From Microplitis mediator (Eukaryota > Arthropoda > Insecta > Hymenoptera > Braconidae), in assembly GCF_029852145.1 (NCBI RefSeq), contig NC_079974.1, positions 2,917,001-2,981,000 on the forward strand: a stretch of 64,000 nt of DNA, written 5' to 3'. Below the pieces are notes generated by a model. It was not told where the DNA came from, searched no databases, and saw only the letters and a list, made by a program, of their open reading frames with translations. A program made the translations under genes and the position numbers. Shown here piece by piece: positions 44,823 to 56,575 of the stretch. Position 1 is the stretch's first letter. Each line of letters starts with the position of its first letter.

Positions 44823-45422
44823 AATTTTTTAGATTAGTAATATAATTTTTATAAAAGTTAATTTAAAGAGTAAAAAAACAAAAATGAAAATTATTATTTT
44901 TTTCAATAAATTTTTAAATAATTTTGATCGTATAAGTAAAATAATTAAAACAATTTTTATTATACTAGTGGTACATTTTATTGTCATAAGACGGTGAATA
45001 TTGCATCCTAGCGACACAATTTTTGTCGTGTCAGTTATTATAACTATAAAATACTTAATAATTTTTATTATGCTCAATCCGAAATGTATTATGTTCAAGA
45101 AAGAAATTTTTGTCGGCCGCAACGATATTTTATTATGCTTCAATACAATTAGTAACAACACGCATAACATAAAATATAGGAATATCATACGGTTTCAAGT
45201 TTAGTCGGCTAGCATAATAAAAATTTATGGATTTTCACAAAAAATTTCATGGAATTTTCACCTTCATTTTTCTCCGTGTGGATTAAATTATAATCCATAT
45301 ATCAGTTGATTCAAATTATTTCAAATTATTTTGAATCTTTGCAAATCATTTTTCTTAATTAGAATATAGAGGATCGCTTTAAAAATAATTTTGAAAAAAT
45401 GTATCCTGAAAAAACAATTTTT

Positions 45423-46503
45423 TTAGATCTCATTTTTAATAAACAAATTATTGATAATACCTTTTCGAATAGAATTAATGTTTAATTTTGAACCAACGTT
45501 GTTGTATTCACCACTTTCAAAATCCAAATTTGAATCATGATCAAATTCCCTATTGTCAGAAGTACTTTCACCCTCGTGTTCATTATCTAAATTGATATGC
45601 TCCACGTGATCATTCATGCTATTAAAGTTTTCATTCGATTTTTTTGATTTATTCTTTTTTTTAATTTTTTCAGTTTCCTAATAATTTGAAAAAAGTATTA
45701 AATGATTTGATTAGAAAATAATAATTTTATGGCATATTGAAAATTTATTTGTTTTGTTTATTAATCATGAGTCGTAATTATCGTTTGGTACTTAAGGCAT
45801 TTAATTTTTAAAATCTTTTAAGATCTAAAATGATTTTTAATACTGAACATTAATTTTTTTGTAATGAAAAAAAAAATAAATAAATAAATAACTCAAAAAA
45901 TGGATATGATTAATATAATAGAAAAAATTGTTGTTACATAAATGTGATAAGTTGCAATAAAAATATAAAATCTATAATTATATCACCTATTAAATAAAAA
46001 CTCTTTCAAAAGTTTAAAGTACTGATTACTATAGTCTGATAAATTATATTTTGTTGTTTTCAAAAAAAAAAAAAATAAAAAAAATAGATCACGTATAATT
46101 TTTCGTATTTCTTATTGAAATGTCATGAAGGTTTTTGGTTTTGATTTAGTAACTTCAGTAGCAACTGTATATAATTTAATATTTAAAACAAAAAATTTTA
46201 CTACAACTGATGCTGATGCTTGTTGATTGTCTTCAAAATTTTCAGCACTCTCATTATGAATTTTTTTATTTTTTTTTTTTTCTTCCTGAGTCTGATGATG
46301 CATAACTGCATCCAGGAATCGCATTTTCTTTTGTACGCTTTTTATTTTTATTTACTGTTTGAATTGCTAAAATATAAAAATAAATGTTTTAAGAATGTCT
46401 ACTGGTAGATAAGTAAGAGCTGATTTTACTTCATCTTCCTCGTATTCGTCTTCTAATTTTCTTTTATGTATTTTTTCTATCTCATTATTATCATTTTCAG
46501 TAC
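45423..46503 (-). pseudogene. Possible broken multi-exon gene, unrecognised
   Basis: Open blocks on the minus strand code for charged, low-complexity protein: about 46420-46503 (KRKLEDEYEEDEVKSALTYL), about 46202-46361 (ENAIPGCSYASSDSG, then Lys/Asn-rich) and about 45423-45676 (Lys-rich then DNREFDHDSNLDFESGEYNN). Some ends look like splice sites, but the first junction does not keep phase. This could be a decayed gene or chance. No family is recognised. Confidence 0.25.
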
Positions 46504-46550
46504 ACTGTGAAAAAAGATTCCTGACGTCAAACCAGATTCGTTTGGCTCAA

Positions 46551-47504
46551 AGTCCATCGGCTGAAGAGGAGGTCCCGTAAACATTTTGTTGGCACCGGGT
46601 AAATCCAACTGTATCTTATGTATTTTGGGCCAAGGATCACGAAAATTGGGTCCATTTTGTTCAAAAGTGGTGCAAACAATTGTTTAAAACAATTTAATTG
46701 TTTAAATCAAAATAACTCCCGAACGGCTGGTTTGTTGGGGCAGTGTAGAATAAAAAAAAAATGTTTAGTATAAAAAAATACACAAAAAAGGTATCATGTG
46801 TTTTTTTTGCATCTCAAATATTTCGCGAGATATAATAAAAAAACGAGCCGGCGCTCGGACCTCTCCCTCGCGCACTAGCGACTGCCTATGCGCGAGCTCT
46901 CTTTCCGCCAAATCGCGTCAGATGCTGGATAGGCCGGAATTTTTCTAAGTTTTTTACATTAAAAATCATAGAAAAATAAAAAAAAAATCGATTAATTGTT
47001 GATACTACCAATCGACAGCATTTTTTATGAAACGAATTTCTGTCGTATCGTCAAAATACGTTTTTTTTTTTGTTCACAAATGTTATAAACAAATGGATTT
47101 TTTAAAGTCCAGATTGGGTTCAAAAAATCGAAAAAATGTCGATACTACCAATCGACAGCATTTTTTATGACACAAATTTCTGTTGTATCCACAAAAGACG
47201 TTTTTTGGTATTATCGACATTTTTTCGATTTTTTGAACCCAATCTGGACTTTAAAAAATCCATTTGTTTATAACATTTGTGAACAAAAAAAAAACGTATT
47301 TTTCCTCTACACTGCCCCAACAAACCAGCCGTTCGGGAGTTATTTTGATTTAAACAATTAAATTGTTATAAACAATTGTTTGCACCACTTTTGAACAAAA
47401 TGGACCCGATTTTCGTGATCCTTGCCCCAAAATACATAAGATACAGTTGGATTTACCCGGTGCCAACAAAGTGTTTACGGGACCTCCTCTTCAGCCGATG
47501 GACT
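46551..47504. repeat. Foldback element, copy 2
   Basis: Same ends (AGTCCATCGGCTGA and inverse) and arms as 3990-5122, 954 bp. The right arm lacks the GC-rich block present in copy 1, so an internal deletion or rearrangement has occurred. Confidence 0.8.
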
Positions 47505-48292
47505 ATTTGAAGACCGATATCTCGGCGAGAAGTAGACGTATTAAGGTCCATAAAAAAAGAAATTAAAGCTGGATAATGAAGGTATCCGATCCTCATAGTG
47601 GTTGAGCAAAAATAATTCTTTCCACGCCCGGAGACCAAAAAAAAAAAATTTTTTAAATTTGAAAATTTTTTTGTCGCTGGTTTTTCTAAGATTACTCAAA
47701 AACTGCTGACGCTAAAAAATTTTAAAGTTTTAATCCAAAAAGTAGACACTTGGAGCTACAATTTCCTTTTTTTTCATTTTTGGTGCGACCATTTTTCTTA
47801 AAGTCAGGGCCTGTTTAGAATCGCCTAAAAATTTAGAATTTTTTTTGGATCCTTTAATTTTTTCCATTAGTGTATAACGATACTTAAATTTTGATGCTTT
47901 TCAACGGAATACTTATAGTAAATAAAACCACTAGAATTAAGTTATGAAGATAATAAAATTATTATTTCATAAGCTTTTTTTTGACAAGTGTCTTGTAGTT
48001 TTTTTAGGTTTAAGTAGTAATTTTAAATAGTCAAGCAGTATATTTCAACGATTAACTGTTAATTATAGCAGTTTAAACATTAAAATCATAATTTGACTAA
48101 CTGAATCGACATTAGTTATTGAACATAACATGAATAATTACAAGTTGAACTACAATTATTATCAATCATTTTTTTTCGTGCAGGAAATTAACTTCTCGAC
48201 TAGACTATTACGTCTATGAAAACTTTGTCAATGATGAACAGATAAATAAGACATAATATCAACCAAATCAGTCAACTTCATGAGGTCTAAAT
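47505..48292. other. Gene-free stretch upstream of bromodomain gene
   Basis: No gene is supported. AT-rich with a few repeat-like phrases near 47630-47830. Confidence 0.4.
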
Positions 48293-48447
48293 CGGTACCG
48301 ACAAGCCAATCACAGCTAAGCATGAGTAGAAGAGGTGGCAGCTCATGTCTCATTCGATCTGATTGGAAGTTGATTTGTTGATAACCAATGAAATACGAGC
48401 TGCCATCTCTCCTACTCATGCTTAACTGTGATTGGCTCGCTGGTACC
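48293..48447. promoter_or_regulatory. Palindromic CCAAT-rich upstream region
   Basis: GGTACC, GCCAATCACAG, AGCATGAGTAG and GGCAGCTC on the left are mirrored by GAGCTGCCA, CTACTCATGCT, CTGTGATTGGC and GGTACC on the right, arms of about 50 bp. The loop holds further GATTGG and ACCAATG motifs. Five CCAAT-type motifs in 150 bp suggest NF-Y-like control, as seen at many histone promoters (inference). Confidence 0.6.
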
Positions 48448-48479
48448 TATCCTTGAGCTAATAAACCTGACTGATTTGG

Positions 48480-48520
48480 TTGGCATTAAATAGAATCTAT
48501 TAGTCACTCATCAGACGTAT
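48480..48520 (+). promoter_or_regulatory. Core promoter of bromodomain gene
   Basis: TTAAATAG near 48485 is TATA-like. TCATCAGACG about 25 bp on resembles an arthropod initiator. The ATG follows 60 bp later. Confidence 0.45.
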
Positions 48521-48576
48521 AGATTGAAGTGTCCAGCGATCTATTTTCTTAAAGTTACTTTATCAGTATTCCAAAC

Positions 48577-48945
48577 ATGGTGAAGGACAGTGAAGAAGTT
48601 CAAGAACTTTGCGGAGAAGTATTTATCACTTGCTGCGAGATAGTTCAAGAGCTATTGTCTCCGTGGCATGAGTCATATGCGTGGCCATTTTACAGGGACT
48701 TCAATTTTAAATGTTGGGGTCCCGATAATTACAAGGACATTGTAAAAGTTCCTATGGATCTAACGACCATCTTTCGGAAGCTGGACCAACGGCAGTACAA
48801 GTCGATCGATGGATTCGTCAACGACGTACGGTTGATTTTTACCAACTGCTATCGTTGTTTCAATGAGGAGGATAAAATTGTCGTTATGGCTCAAAATCTC
48901 CAACATGTGTTCGAGATTTTGTTTGCAAAGAAGATTAACGTCTAA
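48577..48945 (+). CDS. Stand-alone BET-type bromodomain protein
   Basis: 122 aa, intronless. Bromodomains bind acetylated lysine on histones and other chromatin proteins. Nearly the whole protein is one domain: helix Z about 8-29, YAWPFY with the WPF shelf at 36-38, ZA loop to NYKDIVKVPMDL (51-62), helix B, then DVRLIFTNCYRC with the acetyl-lysine-contacting Asn at 90, and a C helix ending VFEILFAKK. The pattern is closest to the second bromodomain of BRD2/3/4/fs(1)h. The ET domain, first bromodomain and kinase-binding tail are missing. It could act as a chromatin reader or as a competitor of full BET proteins (inference). It shares a histone-type 3' end with the unrelated MATH genes. A retrocopy fragment is possible, but the intact frame and own promoter argue against decay. 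Confidence 0.88.
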   Translation: MVKDSEEVQELCGEVFITCCEIVQELLSPWHESYAWPFYRDFNFKCWGPDNYKDIVKVPMDLTTIFRKLDQRQYKSIDGFVNDVRLIFTNCYRCFNEEDKIVVMAQNLQHVFEILFAKKINV

Positions 48946-48983
48946 GCGTTAAAATTGTCAAGTTGAGAACTTGAGTTAACAAC

Positions 48984-48999
48984 GGCCCTTTTCAGGGCC
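48984..48999 (+). terminator. Histone-type 3' stem-loop, bromodomain gene
   Basis: GGCCCTTTTCAGGGCC then ACCA, 38 nt after the stop, identical in the stem and loop to those of the MATH genes. A further shared block, ACGTAAATTACTCTCAAG, begins about 15 nt downstream. Confidence 0.85.
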
Positions 49000-49083
49000 A
49001 CCAAATCATTCAAACGTAAATTACTCTCAAGTAATTTCTATTATTTTGGAAATTCTTCTACTCCAATTGCATGTTTTGGAGTC

Positions 49084-50559
49084 AGTAACTCGAGTTGAAA
49101 GTTGAAACAAAGAAAATTTCAACTTCACACTAAGAAAATCAATAATTTCCGAAAAAATCGGAAAATTATTGTTATTACTCCGAAATTCGAAATTCTATCA
49201 GGTGTCGAAGTATTGAGGTCCTAGGAAGCTATTCTGACTATGTTTAGAATATCATCCGTGTGTGGGTGTACACAGAACAGAAGGATATCTTGAACCAAAA
49301 AATAATATGTCTTTGAAATTTGTTTCTCGAACTAAGCGAAATTTTGTACTTTATTAAAGTAAAAAATTATTTGGATCAAGAAATTATTTCCCTCGTGAAA
49401 GACATCATTTCTCAGTCTGAAAATAAAATTCTTTAAGTAAAAAAAAACTCTCTCGGCCCTAACAACTTTTTTCTTGGTTCGAGAACTTTTTTTTTTAATT
49501 CGCAAAATATTTTTCTTGGCTGAAGATTGTTACATTTTTGAGTCAAGAAAAAATGTATTGACCTAGAACGAGTAAGTTTTGACCTATGGAAAATAATTTT
49601 TTCGACCACAAACCAACTTTCTTGGGCCAAGAAATTTTTTCAACCAAGAAAAAAATTTCTTCAAGTAAGCAAATAAATTTATCGAGCTACCGAAAATTTT
49701 TTTTTTTTTGTAATTTTTTTATCAAAACAATTTTATTTTTGTTAAAATATTTTGTAAACAATGTTGTGAAGCAAATAAATCTTTTATTATAAGCATTATT
49801 AAGGGATAGGAAAGTTTCGCAATGAGTTAAATATATAAAACAAATTAAGAAAAATAATTATCGCGTAGTGAAAGAATCGAATCCAGACGTATTTAGCGTC
49901 GCGCGAAAGCTTCACTAACGAAGCCATCCCAGCTTTTGTTAGGCTACGTTTACTTTGCCCACATATATTGAGCCACACTAGCCTGATGGTCAGTCACATT
50001 TTTAAATTCCAAAGACAGAATTTAGATTTTCAATTTTATCGCCAATAATTTGGACAAATTTTAGTTCCTACATTTTAGCACAATACTGAACAGATCATAT
50101 GAATCGTTCAACAATGAATTTCGTCATTAAAATGAAAGAACTTTTTAATAAAAACAAATTTAATTCGATATCGTATAATTGCATTAATTTATTTAAAATA
50201 AAAATATGGACTTAGTATCCGTTTTCTGCGCCAGCACAAAAAGAGAGAGTAAGTAGTATTCGTTTCTTAGGGTGCGAAGAAGGAAGCAACTATGAGTGAA
50301 TTCAGAACAGAACTTTCCTGGCTGAGATTCTAATAATCTTAGTTTGAGATTTTTCGTGTGATTGGTCAGAGAAAGTACACTAGTCAAACCAAGAGTTTAC
50401 ATTTTTTAAACCTACTTCCTTTATTTTTAGTTTAACTTTATACCGTTTATTGTTTTAAAACGTCATAGTTTCTTGGTTCAAGTAAGTAACGTAATAATTA
50501 GGTTAAGAAAAATGTTTATTATACTCAGAATTGCAAGCTTTTAAAACGAGGAATTCTAT
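49084..50559. other. Gene-free stretch with repeat fragments
   Basis: 49130-49270 is a head fragment of the repeat at 1595-2397 (AGGTCCTAGGAAGCTATTCTG). 49270-49800 has many TTCTTGG/CCAAGAA phrases, perhaps a decayed palindromic MITE. No gene is supported in 49800-50559. Confidence 0.45.
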
Positions 50560-51116
50560 TATTAGACCAAGTATGAAATATATTTTGGCTTGAGAATTTT
50601 ATTCTTAATTCAAGATTGACAATTGAAGAAATTATTTTACATCGTTCAAAAAATTTCCGGTTTTTATTCTGCTCGCTGGAAAATATCTTAGTTAAAGGAA
50701 AATTTTCTTGAGTTTATAACGGAGTTGTAATCGTTACTATTATACAATACTATAGTTTTTGATATTTGAATAAAACAAACGATAACAGATATGTGCAAAA
50801 AATTTAATTCCACTTAAGGTCTACCGGCCAGTGATCGCCCCCAGAGCTTGGGAAAAAAATCAACTTACATGTCGTTAATCTATTGAAATCTTCTGTTGAG
50901 AGACAAAACTCTCTCTTTCTCTCTCACTCTCTCTTTTATTAAAAAAAATATATCTTAGATATTTTTATTAGGCTAGCATTTCGAAAAATACAGATTGATA
51001 GAAAATGTTATTTTCGAATTTCTTAAAATAATTAATGTTAAGTGGCACGGACCATGGAGAGACCACTTTTCATGCGCGGACCATGGAGAGAGCGCTATTC
51101 CTTTCCAGTACTTTAA
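50560..51116. repeat. Segmental duplicate of spacer DNA, left part
   Basis: Inverse complement of about 19320-19850. It continues after the Mutator-like copy 2 at 53899. The empty site for that insertion is visible at about 19310 and 55255 (TACTTCAAGTCGTC). Confidence 0.75.
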
Positions 51117-53606
51117 GGGGTTAGGGGTACTCAGGGGTATGAAAAAATGATGATTTTCAATAATTTTTTTTTTGTAGTTAATTACTTTATTTGACAAAAA
51201 TAAAAACATAGCTTTATTAGAACACGTTTCGATTTGACTTCACGAAAATTTCAAAAAAAAAAATTAATAATTCAAAAAGTTATCGCTGTTTTTGTAGAGC
51301 CCGTTCCTCCCGAAGTCCTTTGCGGTGATCATCATAAGTCCTTGGAGATTCATCTAAAATCAATCGGACAAGAAAAATTAGTTTTATTAATAGATAATCT
51401 TGTGCCTGATCGAAGCTTTTTTTTTTTTTTTCGAAATTAACAAAATGGCGGCCTCAGGAAATTTTTTTCAAATTTTCGAGAAAAAAACCGACAGTTTATT
51501 GTTAAAAAAAAATCGAAATTTTGAAAAAAAAAAAAAATCCTTCGATCAGGCACGAGTTTTTAATGTATTTCAAAAGTACAATAAATTTTATTGAAATCTA
51601 CCGAGCAGTTTTTAAGTTACAGTGATCACCAGTTCAGAAAACATAGTTTTGAGAAAAACGCATTTAAAGTTTTGCTATGGATTTATGTCGAATTATAAGA
51701 ATTATTTAATAACTTACACTGAGTCATCTATTCCTGGACCATATAATAGCTCTTCAGCCGACATAGCAGCTTCCAAAATATCGATTTGCTGGTGCCTACG
51801 TTGCAATCGACCTTCTCGGGTGTTATCATTAGCGCGCTTATCTGCTACTTTGATACGTGCAGCATCCATTCTTTCTGCATACCGATGAGAATTAGGCCCA
51901 CAATTAAGTCCTAGTGTATTCATCAAGACTAATAATGAATTTATACCCTCATTAAATATACACATAGCAACGTATGCAGCTATTTGTACGATGGTAAAAC
52001 TAGTATTTACCGTTTTTGGGCATATTTTCCATACTAGTTGGTTAAAGCTTTCATTATTATTCTGATTGAATCCACCTACACATCTTGAAAGTAAATTTTC
52101 ATTACTAAGATCTTCGTATATAGGCTTGATAGCTTTTAAAACATCAGAAGGTAAAGGAGAATAATCGTGAGAAAAGGTATCAAGCTCTCCTCTTGCTTCA
52201 GCGCGCTGGTAAGAGCACCAAGATTCTTCGCCTTTTGGACACATATCATGATTCGGTTTTTCATCACTCGAGCCGTAGTGATAAAAGGTTGCCATTATAG
52301 CAGATTTCATATTTTCAATAGAATCACAATGCCGGCGTATTGCTAAACCATAGTACACAGTTAGTTTGTCTATTAATTTTCCTGTGAGCTTACCTCGACC
52401 ACCAAGACCTTTTTGTTTACTCTTCAGCGTACGTAATCGACTCCCCATCCGCTTTTGGACATGCCCTATACATTCCTTTTTATTTACAGTTGTATTTTCG
52501 TAAGGATCTGATTTTATAATTCCTGAATAGGTCTTGGAGTCACCATCACCAATATAGTTGGCATACTTAACTCCATATTTAGTTTCAGAATACGAAAACA
52601 TTTCGACCATCGCATCCACCTCCATTTTCCCAGAAGACCCTTGATGATTAGCAGAACACACATCTTCATGCGATTGATACCATTCCTCGAACTCAACAGT
52701 ATTTGTTTTTTTTTTCCAATACTCACATAGCTTACAATATGCACTTTTAATGTTTATGTCAAGAATCTTTCCAGTAAAATAGCCAATTATAGAAGAAACT
52801 CCAAATGACGATGTATATCCCCGTTTTTGCCAGGTTCCATCTCCCGATACAGTTAGATGATTTATATCTTCATTTTCAGTTGTTGGCATTGCTTGCTTTT
52901 CTTCATTCACAGCTTTCGTCATGAAGGTTTCTGCGACGGCTTTACTACAATTCAAAATCTGTTTCAGTAAAATTGTATGCGTAGATTTATCTAAAAAAGA
53001 CGGCATGTCCATCAGGCCGCAAAACTTGCACAATCCTTCGTATCCTATTCCTAGTATTCTCATTACAAAAATGAAACGTCTGTTTATTTCATAAGAATGC
53101 CCAACGAAAGAACAGGAAGGAATATATTCATTTCCACAGTTATTACATGCAACTACAATTTTGAATCCCAGCCCACGTGTACTTGCTGTTTGAAACACTA
53201 CATTTCCATCACATTTTTTACATTTTATAAGAGCAGAAATTGCAGTGAATACCTGAATAAAATTTATTATTCGAAATTCAGTACTGCTGTCTTCAGGTAC
53301 ATCATCTTCAGTGTTTTGTTTTAATTTTTTAGAAGATGTACTCTGAATACTTTCATCACGTTCGGCTGTTTTCGGATTAAAAACATTCTTTCTTTTGACT
53401 GAACGCGACTTATTAATTTTTTCAGAACTCCGAAGTTCTCTTGAAACCTTTCTAGAATCACGTCCCATGGTTAATAATTTAATTCACTTGAGAAATAATT
53501 TATCACAAAACTATCGACTGATCAGTGCAACGACTACAGGTATACTGGCAACCAAAAATTATTTTTCAGTTCTTGTACTACCTACAAATTGTGAATATAT
53601 GTAGAA

Positions 53607-53643
<37 letters not shown>

Positions 53644-53894
53644 TAAATACATTAAAATGGGGAGATATTCATGACAATGAAACCCGAAAGGTCGGTTGCT
53701 TGCAGCTGTTTCTAGCTACCTGCTCTCGAATGCCACGTAGCACCCGAGCGTCCTTTGGTCATTGTTAAATAACTCGAAAAGAATTTGTCGGATTCACTTC
53801 AAATTTTCACACAATATTTTTAAAATATTATACTTTAAGAAAATGCAAAAAAAAAAAAATCGATTTTTTGAAAATTCTGACTACCCCTAACCCC
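51117..53894 (-). mobile_element. Mutator-like/TTAA DNA transposon, copy 2
   Basis: 2778 bp with the same ends as copy 1 and TTAA on both sides (51113-51116 and 53895-53898). Internal spacing to the ORF is also the same (597 bp). Paralogous empty sites read TCAA, so the target had TTAA at insertion or differed by one base. Confidence 0.93.
51714..53468 (-). CDS. Mutator-like transposase, copy 2
   Basis: 584 aa, identical in every residue to the copy at 26371-28125, including the zinc ribbon and candidate catalytic Asp210, Asp308/310 and Glu473. Full identity 25 kb away points to very recent transposition or copying. This copy sits in repeat DNA and breaks no gene. Confidence 0.88.
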   Translation of the reverse strand: MGRDSRKVSRELRSSEKINKSRSVKRKNVFNPKTAERDESIQSTSSKKLKQNTEDDVPEDSSTEFRIINFIQVFTAISALIKCKKCDGNVVFQTASTRGLGFKIVVACNNCGNEYIPSCSFVGHSYEINRRFIFVMRILGIGYEGLCKFCGLMDMPSFLDKSTHTILLKQILNCSKAVAETFMTKAVNEEKQAMPTTENEDINHLTVSGDGTWQKRGYTSSFGVSSIIGYFTGKILDINIKSAYCKLCEYWKKKTNTVEFEEWYQSHEDVCSANHQGSSGKMEVDAMVEMFSYSETKYGVKYANYIGDGDSKTYSGIIKSDPYENTTVNKKECIGHVQKRMGSRLRTLKSKQKGLGGRGKLTGKLIDKLTVYYGLAIRRHCDSIENMKSAIMATFYHYGSSDEKPNHDMCPKGEESWCSYQRAEARGELDTFSHDYSPLPSDVLKAIKPIYEDLSNENLLSRCVGGFNQNNNESFNQLVWKICPKTVNTSFTIVQIAAYVAMCIFNEGINSLLVLMNTLGLNCGPNSHRYAERMDAARIKVADKRANDNTREGRLQRRHQQIDILEAAMSAEELLYGPGIDDSV

Positions 53895-53898
53895 TTAA

Positions 53899-54243
53899 GT
53901 CGTCTCACTGGACAAAACGGCTGTTGATGTTTTTCAATTAGAATGATGAGAGTCGATCATGAACGGTCATAGTGGTTAAATCGATAGTCATCAGTTGGCA
54001 TTTTCGCTGGTTTTAACATAAATTCTGTTGAGATATCGAATTTCAATTTTGTTGCACCAGATGAACAAGTTTTTTATTATTAAACTGATGGTATCAATGC
54101 TTTACTTGGAATGATATTATTTATGTCTTTCACTTAAAAAATCAAAGAAAATGTAGCTTTTATCCATGAAAAAACAAAATAATCGAAAAAATAAAATTTT
54201 CTTAAACGTAAAAAATCCGTATTCTCTCAATAATAATGTAGAT
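53899..54243. repeat. Segmental duplicate of spacer DNA, right part
   Basis: Continues the duplicate begun at 50560; matches the inverse of about 18950-19315 and the forward stretch 55260-55640. No gene is supported. Confidence 0.7.
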
Positions 54244-54931
54244 GCACGGAAAAAAAAGTATAGTAAAAATTACAATACTATAGTAAAATTTACTAACAGA
54301 TATGAAAAAATACATTCTGTATTGTAATTATTACTAAACTTTTAGTTAAATTTACTAGTTAGTAATAATTACATAATAAGATATTAAAAATTACTATACG
54401 TAATGTATTTTTTGCTAACACGACTATATTTTTTTACTATCTGTATCGTAAATTCTACTGCGTATAGATAAAATTCAAAGTTGGTGTGGATAGCATATAC
54501 AAAGATGTATTACAAGTTCTGAAACTTGATTAAAGGACACATCGGGCCGTCACACATTGGAAAGGACTCGCATGCGGGAGCTCAGGGTTCGAATCTCGGT
54601 TTGAATCTAGTGATTTTTTGAAAAACAAAAATCCACACCAACATCAATACAGATGACAGAAATAATATTAATAATAATCAATAATAATCAAAAGTTAAAA
54701 AACTATTAAATATTTAATTTTATTTTTTTCCATTCTAATACAATAAAATTCACTAAACGGGATAGTAAAATTTACTAAATAGGATAGTAAAATTTACTAA
54801 ACGACTTGTAAAATATGTTAATCTGTTTATGAATTTTTCATATAAATCATAAGCGTTTCAAGATTGCTATCCAAACTTAGTAATTATTCTTATATTTTCT
54901 AGTAAAATTTACTATATTTTCTTCTCCGTGT
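54244..54931. repeat. MITE with SINE-like B-box core
   Basis: Starts CACGGAAAAAAAAGTATAG and ends CTATATTTTCTTCTCCGTG, inverse with mismatches. TAGTAAAATTTACTA motifs repeat inside. It interrupts the phrase GTAGAT/AGGGGAGG seen intact near 5260. 54541-54612 contains CTCGCATGCGGGAG and GGTTCGAATCTCGG, like the pol III B box of tRNA-derived SINEs. Confidence 0.6.
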
Positions 54932-55659
54932 AGGGGAGGTTGGGGCACGAAGGCTCCCTTAAGCCCGTTTTTTCTTTTTGTGGCTTTTAACCATCAAATT
55001 CGTTTATTTTTCGTCTATTTCGGAAAAATCAGTCGAAATCGTGCAAACAATCGTATAAATTATTTTTTGCTGGGGCACAAAAGGCCCCCTCCCCAAAAAA
55101 TTGAAAAAAAATTTTTTTTTTATTCTCCGTCAAGTCATGACCTCTATAATATTTTTATTATATTTCAGGTCGATATGTGACATGTGGGGTAAAATGAACC
55201 ATTAAATATAATACATTTACCAAGCGCGGACCATGAAGAGAGCGCTATTCCTCACCAGTACTTCAAGTCGTCTCACTGGACAAAACGGCTGTCGATGTTT
55301 TTCAATTAGAATGATTTGAGTCAATCGTGAACGGTCATAGTGGTTAAATTGATAGTCATCAGTTGGCATTTTCGCTGGTTTTAATATAAATTCTGTTGAG
55401 ATATCGAATTTTCATTTTGCTGCACTAGATGAACAAGTTTTTGATTATTCAACTGACGGTATCAATGCTTTACTTGGAATGATATTATTTATTTTTTTCA
55501 CGTAACCAATCAAAGAAAATTTAGCTTTTATCAATAAAAAAAAATTAATCGAAAAAATATAATTTTCTTGATTGCTTTATGTACGTATTTCATTTTTAAA
55601 TGCTTTAGATTGTTAATAGAAAGTAAAAAATCCTTATTCTCTTAATAATAATGTTGATA
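54932..55659. repeat. Duplicated repeat DNA
   Basis: 54932-55200 matches the GGGGAGG/ACGAAGGC family at 5265-5560. 55230-55640 matches 53899-54243 and the inverse of 18950-19330. No gene is supported. Confidence 0.6.
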
Positions 55660-56152
55660 GGGGAGCTTGGGGAACGAAGGCCTTCTAAGCCGGATTTTTT
55701 TTTTGTGGCTTTTAACCATTAAATTCGTTTATTTTCCGTCTATTTCAGAAGAATCAGTTGAAATTGTGCAAAAAATCTAAAAAACATTTTGTTTCTGGGG
55801 CACGAAGGGCCCCCTCCCCAAAAAATGAAAAAATAAAATTTTTTTTATTTTCCGTCAAGTTATGACCTTTATAATGTTTTTATCATACTTTAGGCCAATA
55901 TGTCATATGTGGAGTGAAATGGACCATTAAAAAAAAAAAATTGTAACAAAATATTTAACTTGACGGAAAATAGAAAAAAAATATTTTTTTCGTTACAATT
56001 TTTTTTTTTTCGAGTGATCCATTGTGCCCAACATATCTCATATTCGCCTAAAATATGATAAAAACATTGTAGAGGTCATAACTTGACGGAAAGTAAAAAA
56101 CAAATTTTTTATACCTAATTTTTGAGGGGGGCCTTCGTCTCCCAGGCTCCCC
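55660..56152. repeat. MITE of the GGGGAGG family, complete copy
   Basis: Ends GGGGAGCTTGGGGAACGAAG and its near inverse complement CCTTCGTCTCCCAGGCTCCCC, flanked by TA on both sides. Inner halves are also mirrored around 55940. About 493 bp and non-coding. Partial copies lie at 3847-3976, 5265-5560, 18780-18920 and 54932-55200. Confidence 0.75.
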
Positions 56153-56575
56153 TATTTTTAATTGAATCAACGACATAAGAAAACAAAATATAATAAAATT
56201 GTATATTGCATGCCTTAAGCGCGAGCGTAGATATGCTCTACTCTCGCCTGAAAATTAAAAAACTGGGTTACGTCAGAGTTTTATTTAAACAAAAATATGA
56301 TTTTTTTTTCTTTTTTTATTAGCATTTTATGCGCATAAATAATTGAAATGGTTTGAAAAAAAAATTGGAAATTGTATCATAAATATATGATAGAAATTTT
56401 TCATATTTGAAAAGTAGGCATTAATGTGGGAAAAATATTGGAGGGAAGATTGAGATTAATTATCTTTATTAGGCATTAAATAAATAAATATTAATTTTGG
56501 AAGAGTTTTGGTCAAAGGATATGAATTGAGGTATATATAAGACTTGAGTGAGTTTTTACGTGTAAAAAATTTGGT
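56153..56575. other. AT-rich stretch downstream of MATH gene 3
   Basis: No gene is supported. The last 150 bp is the conserved flank that follows each MATH gene, with the ACTCAAG-type block near 56543-56562 on the minus strand. Confidence 0.45.

Noticed and set aside
54541..54612. tRNA gene
   Set aside because: Only a B-box/T-arm-like part is visible; no acceptor stem or anticodon arm can be formed.
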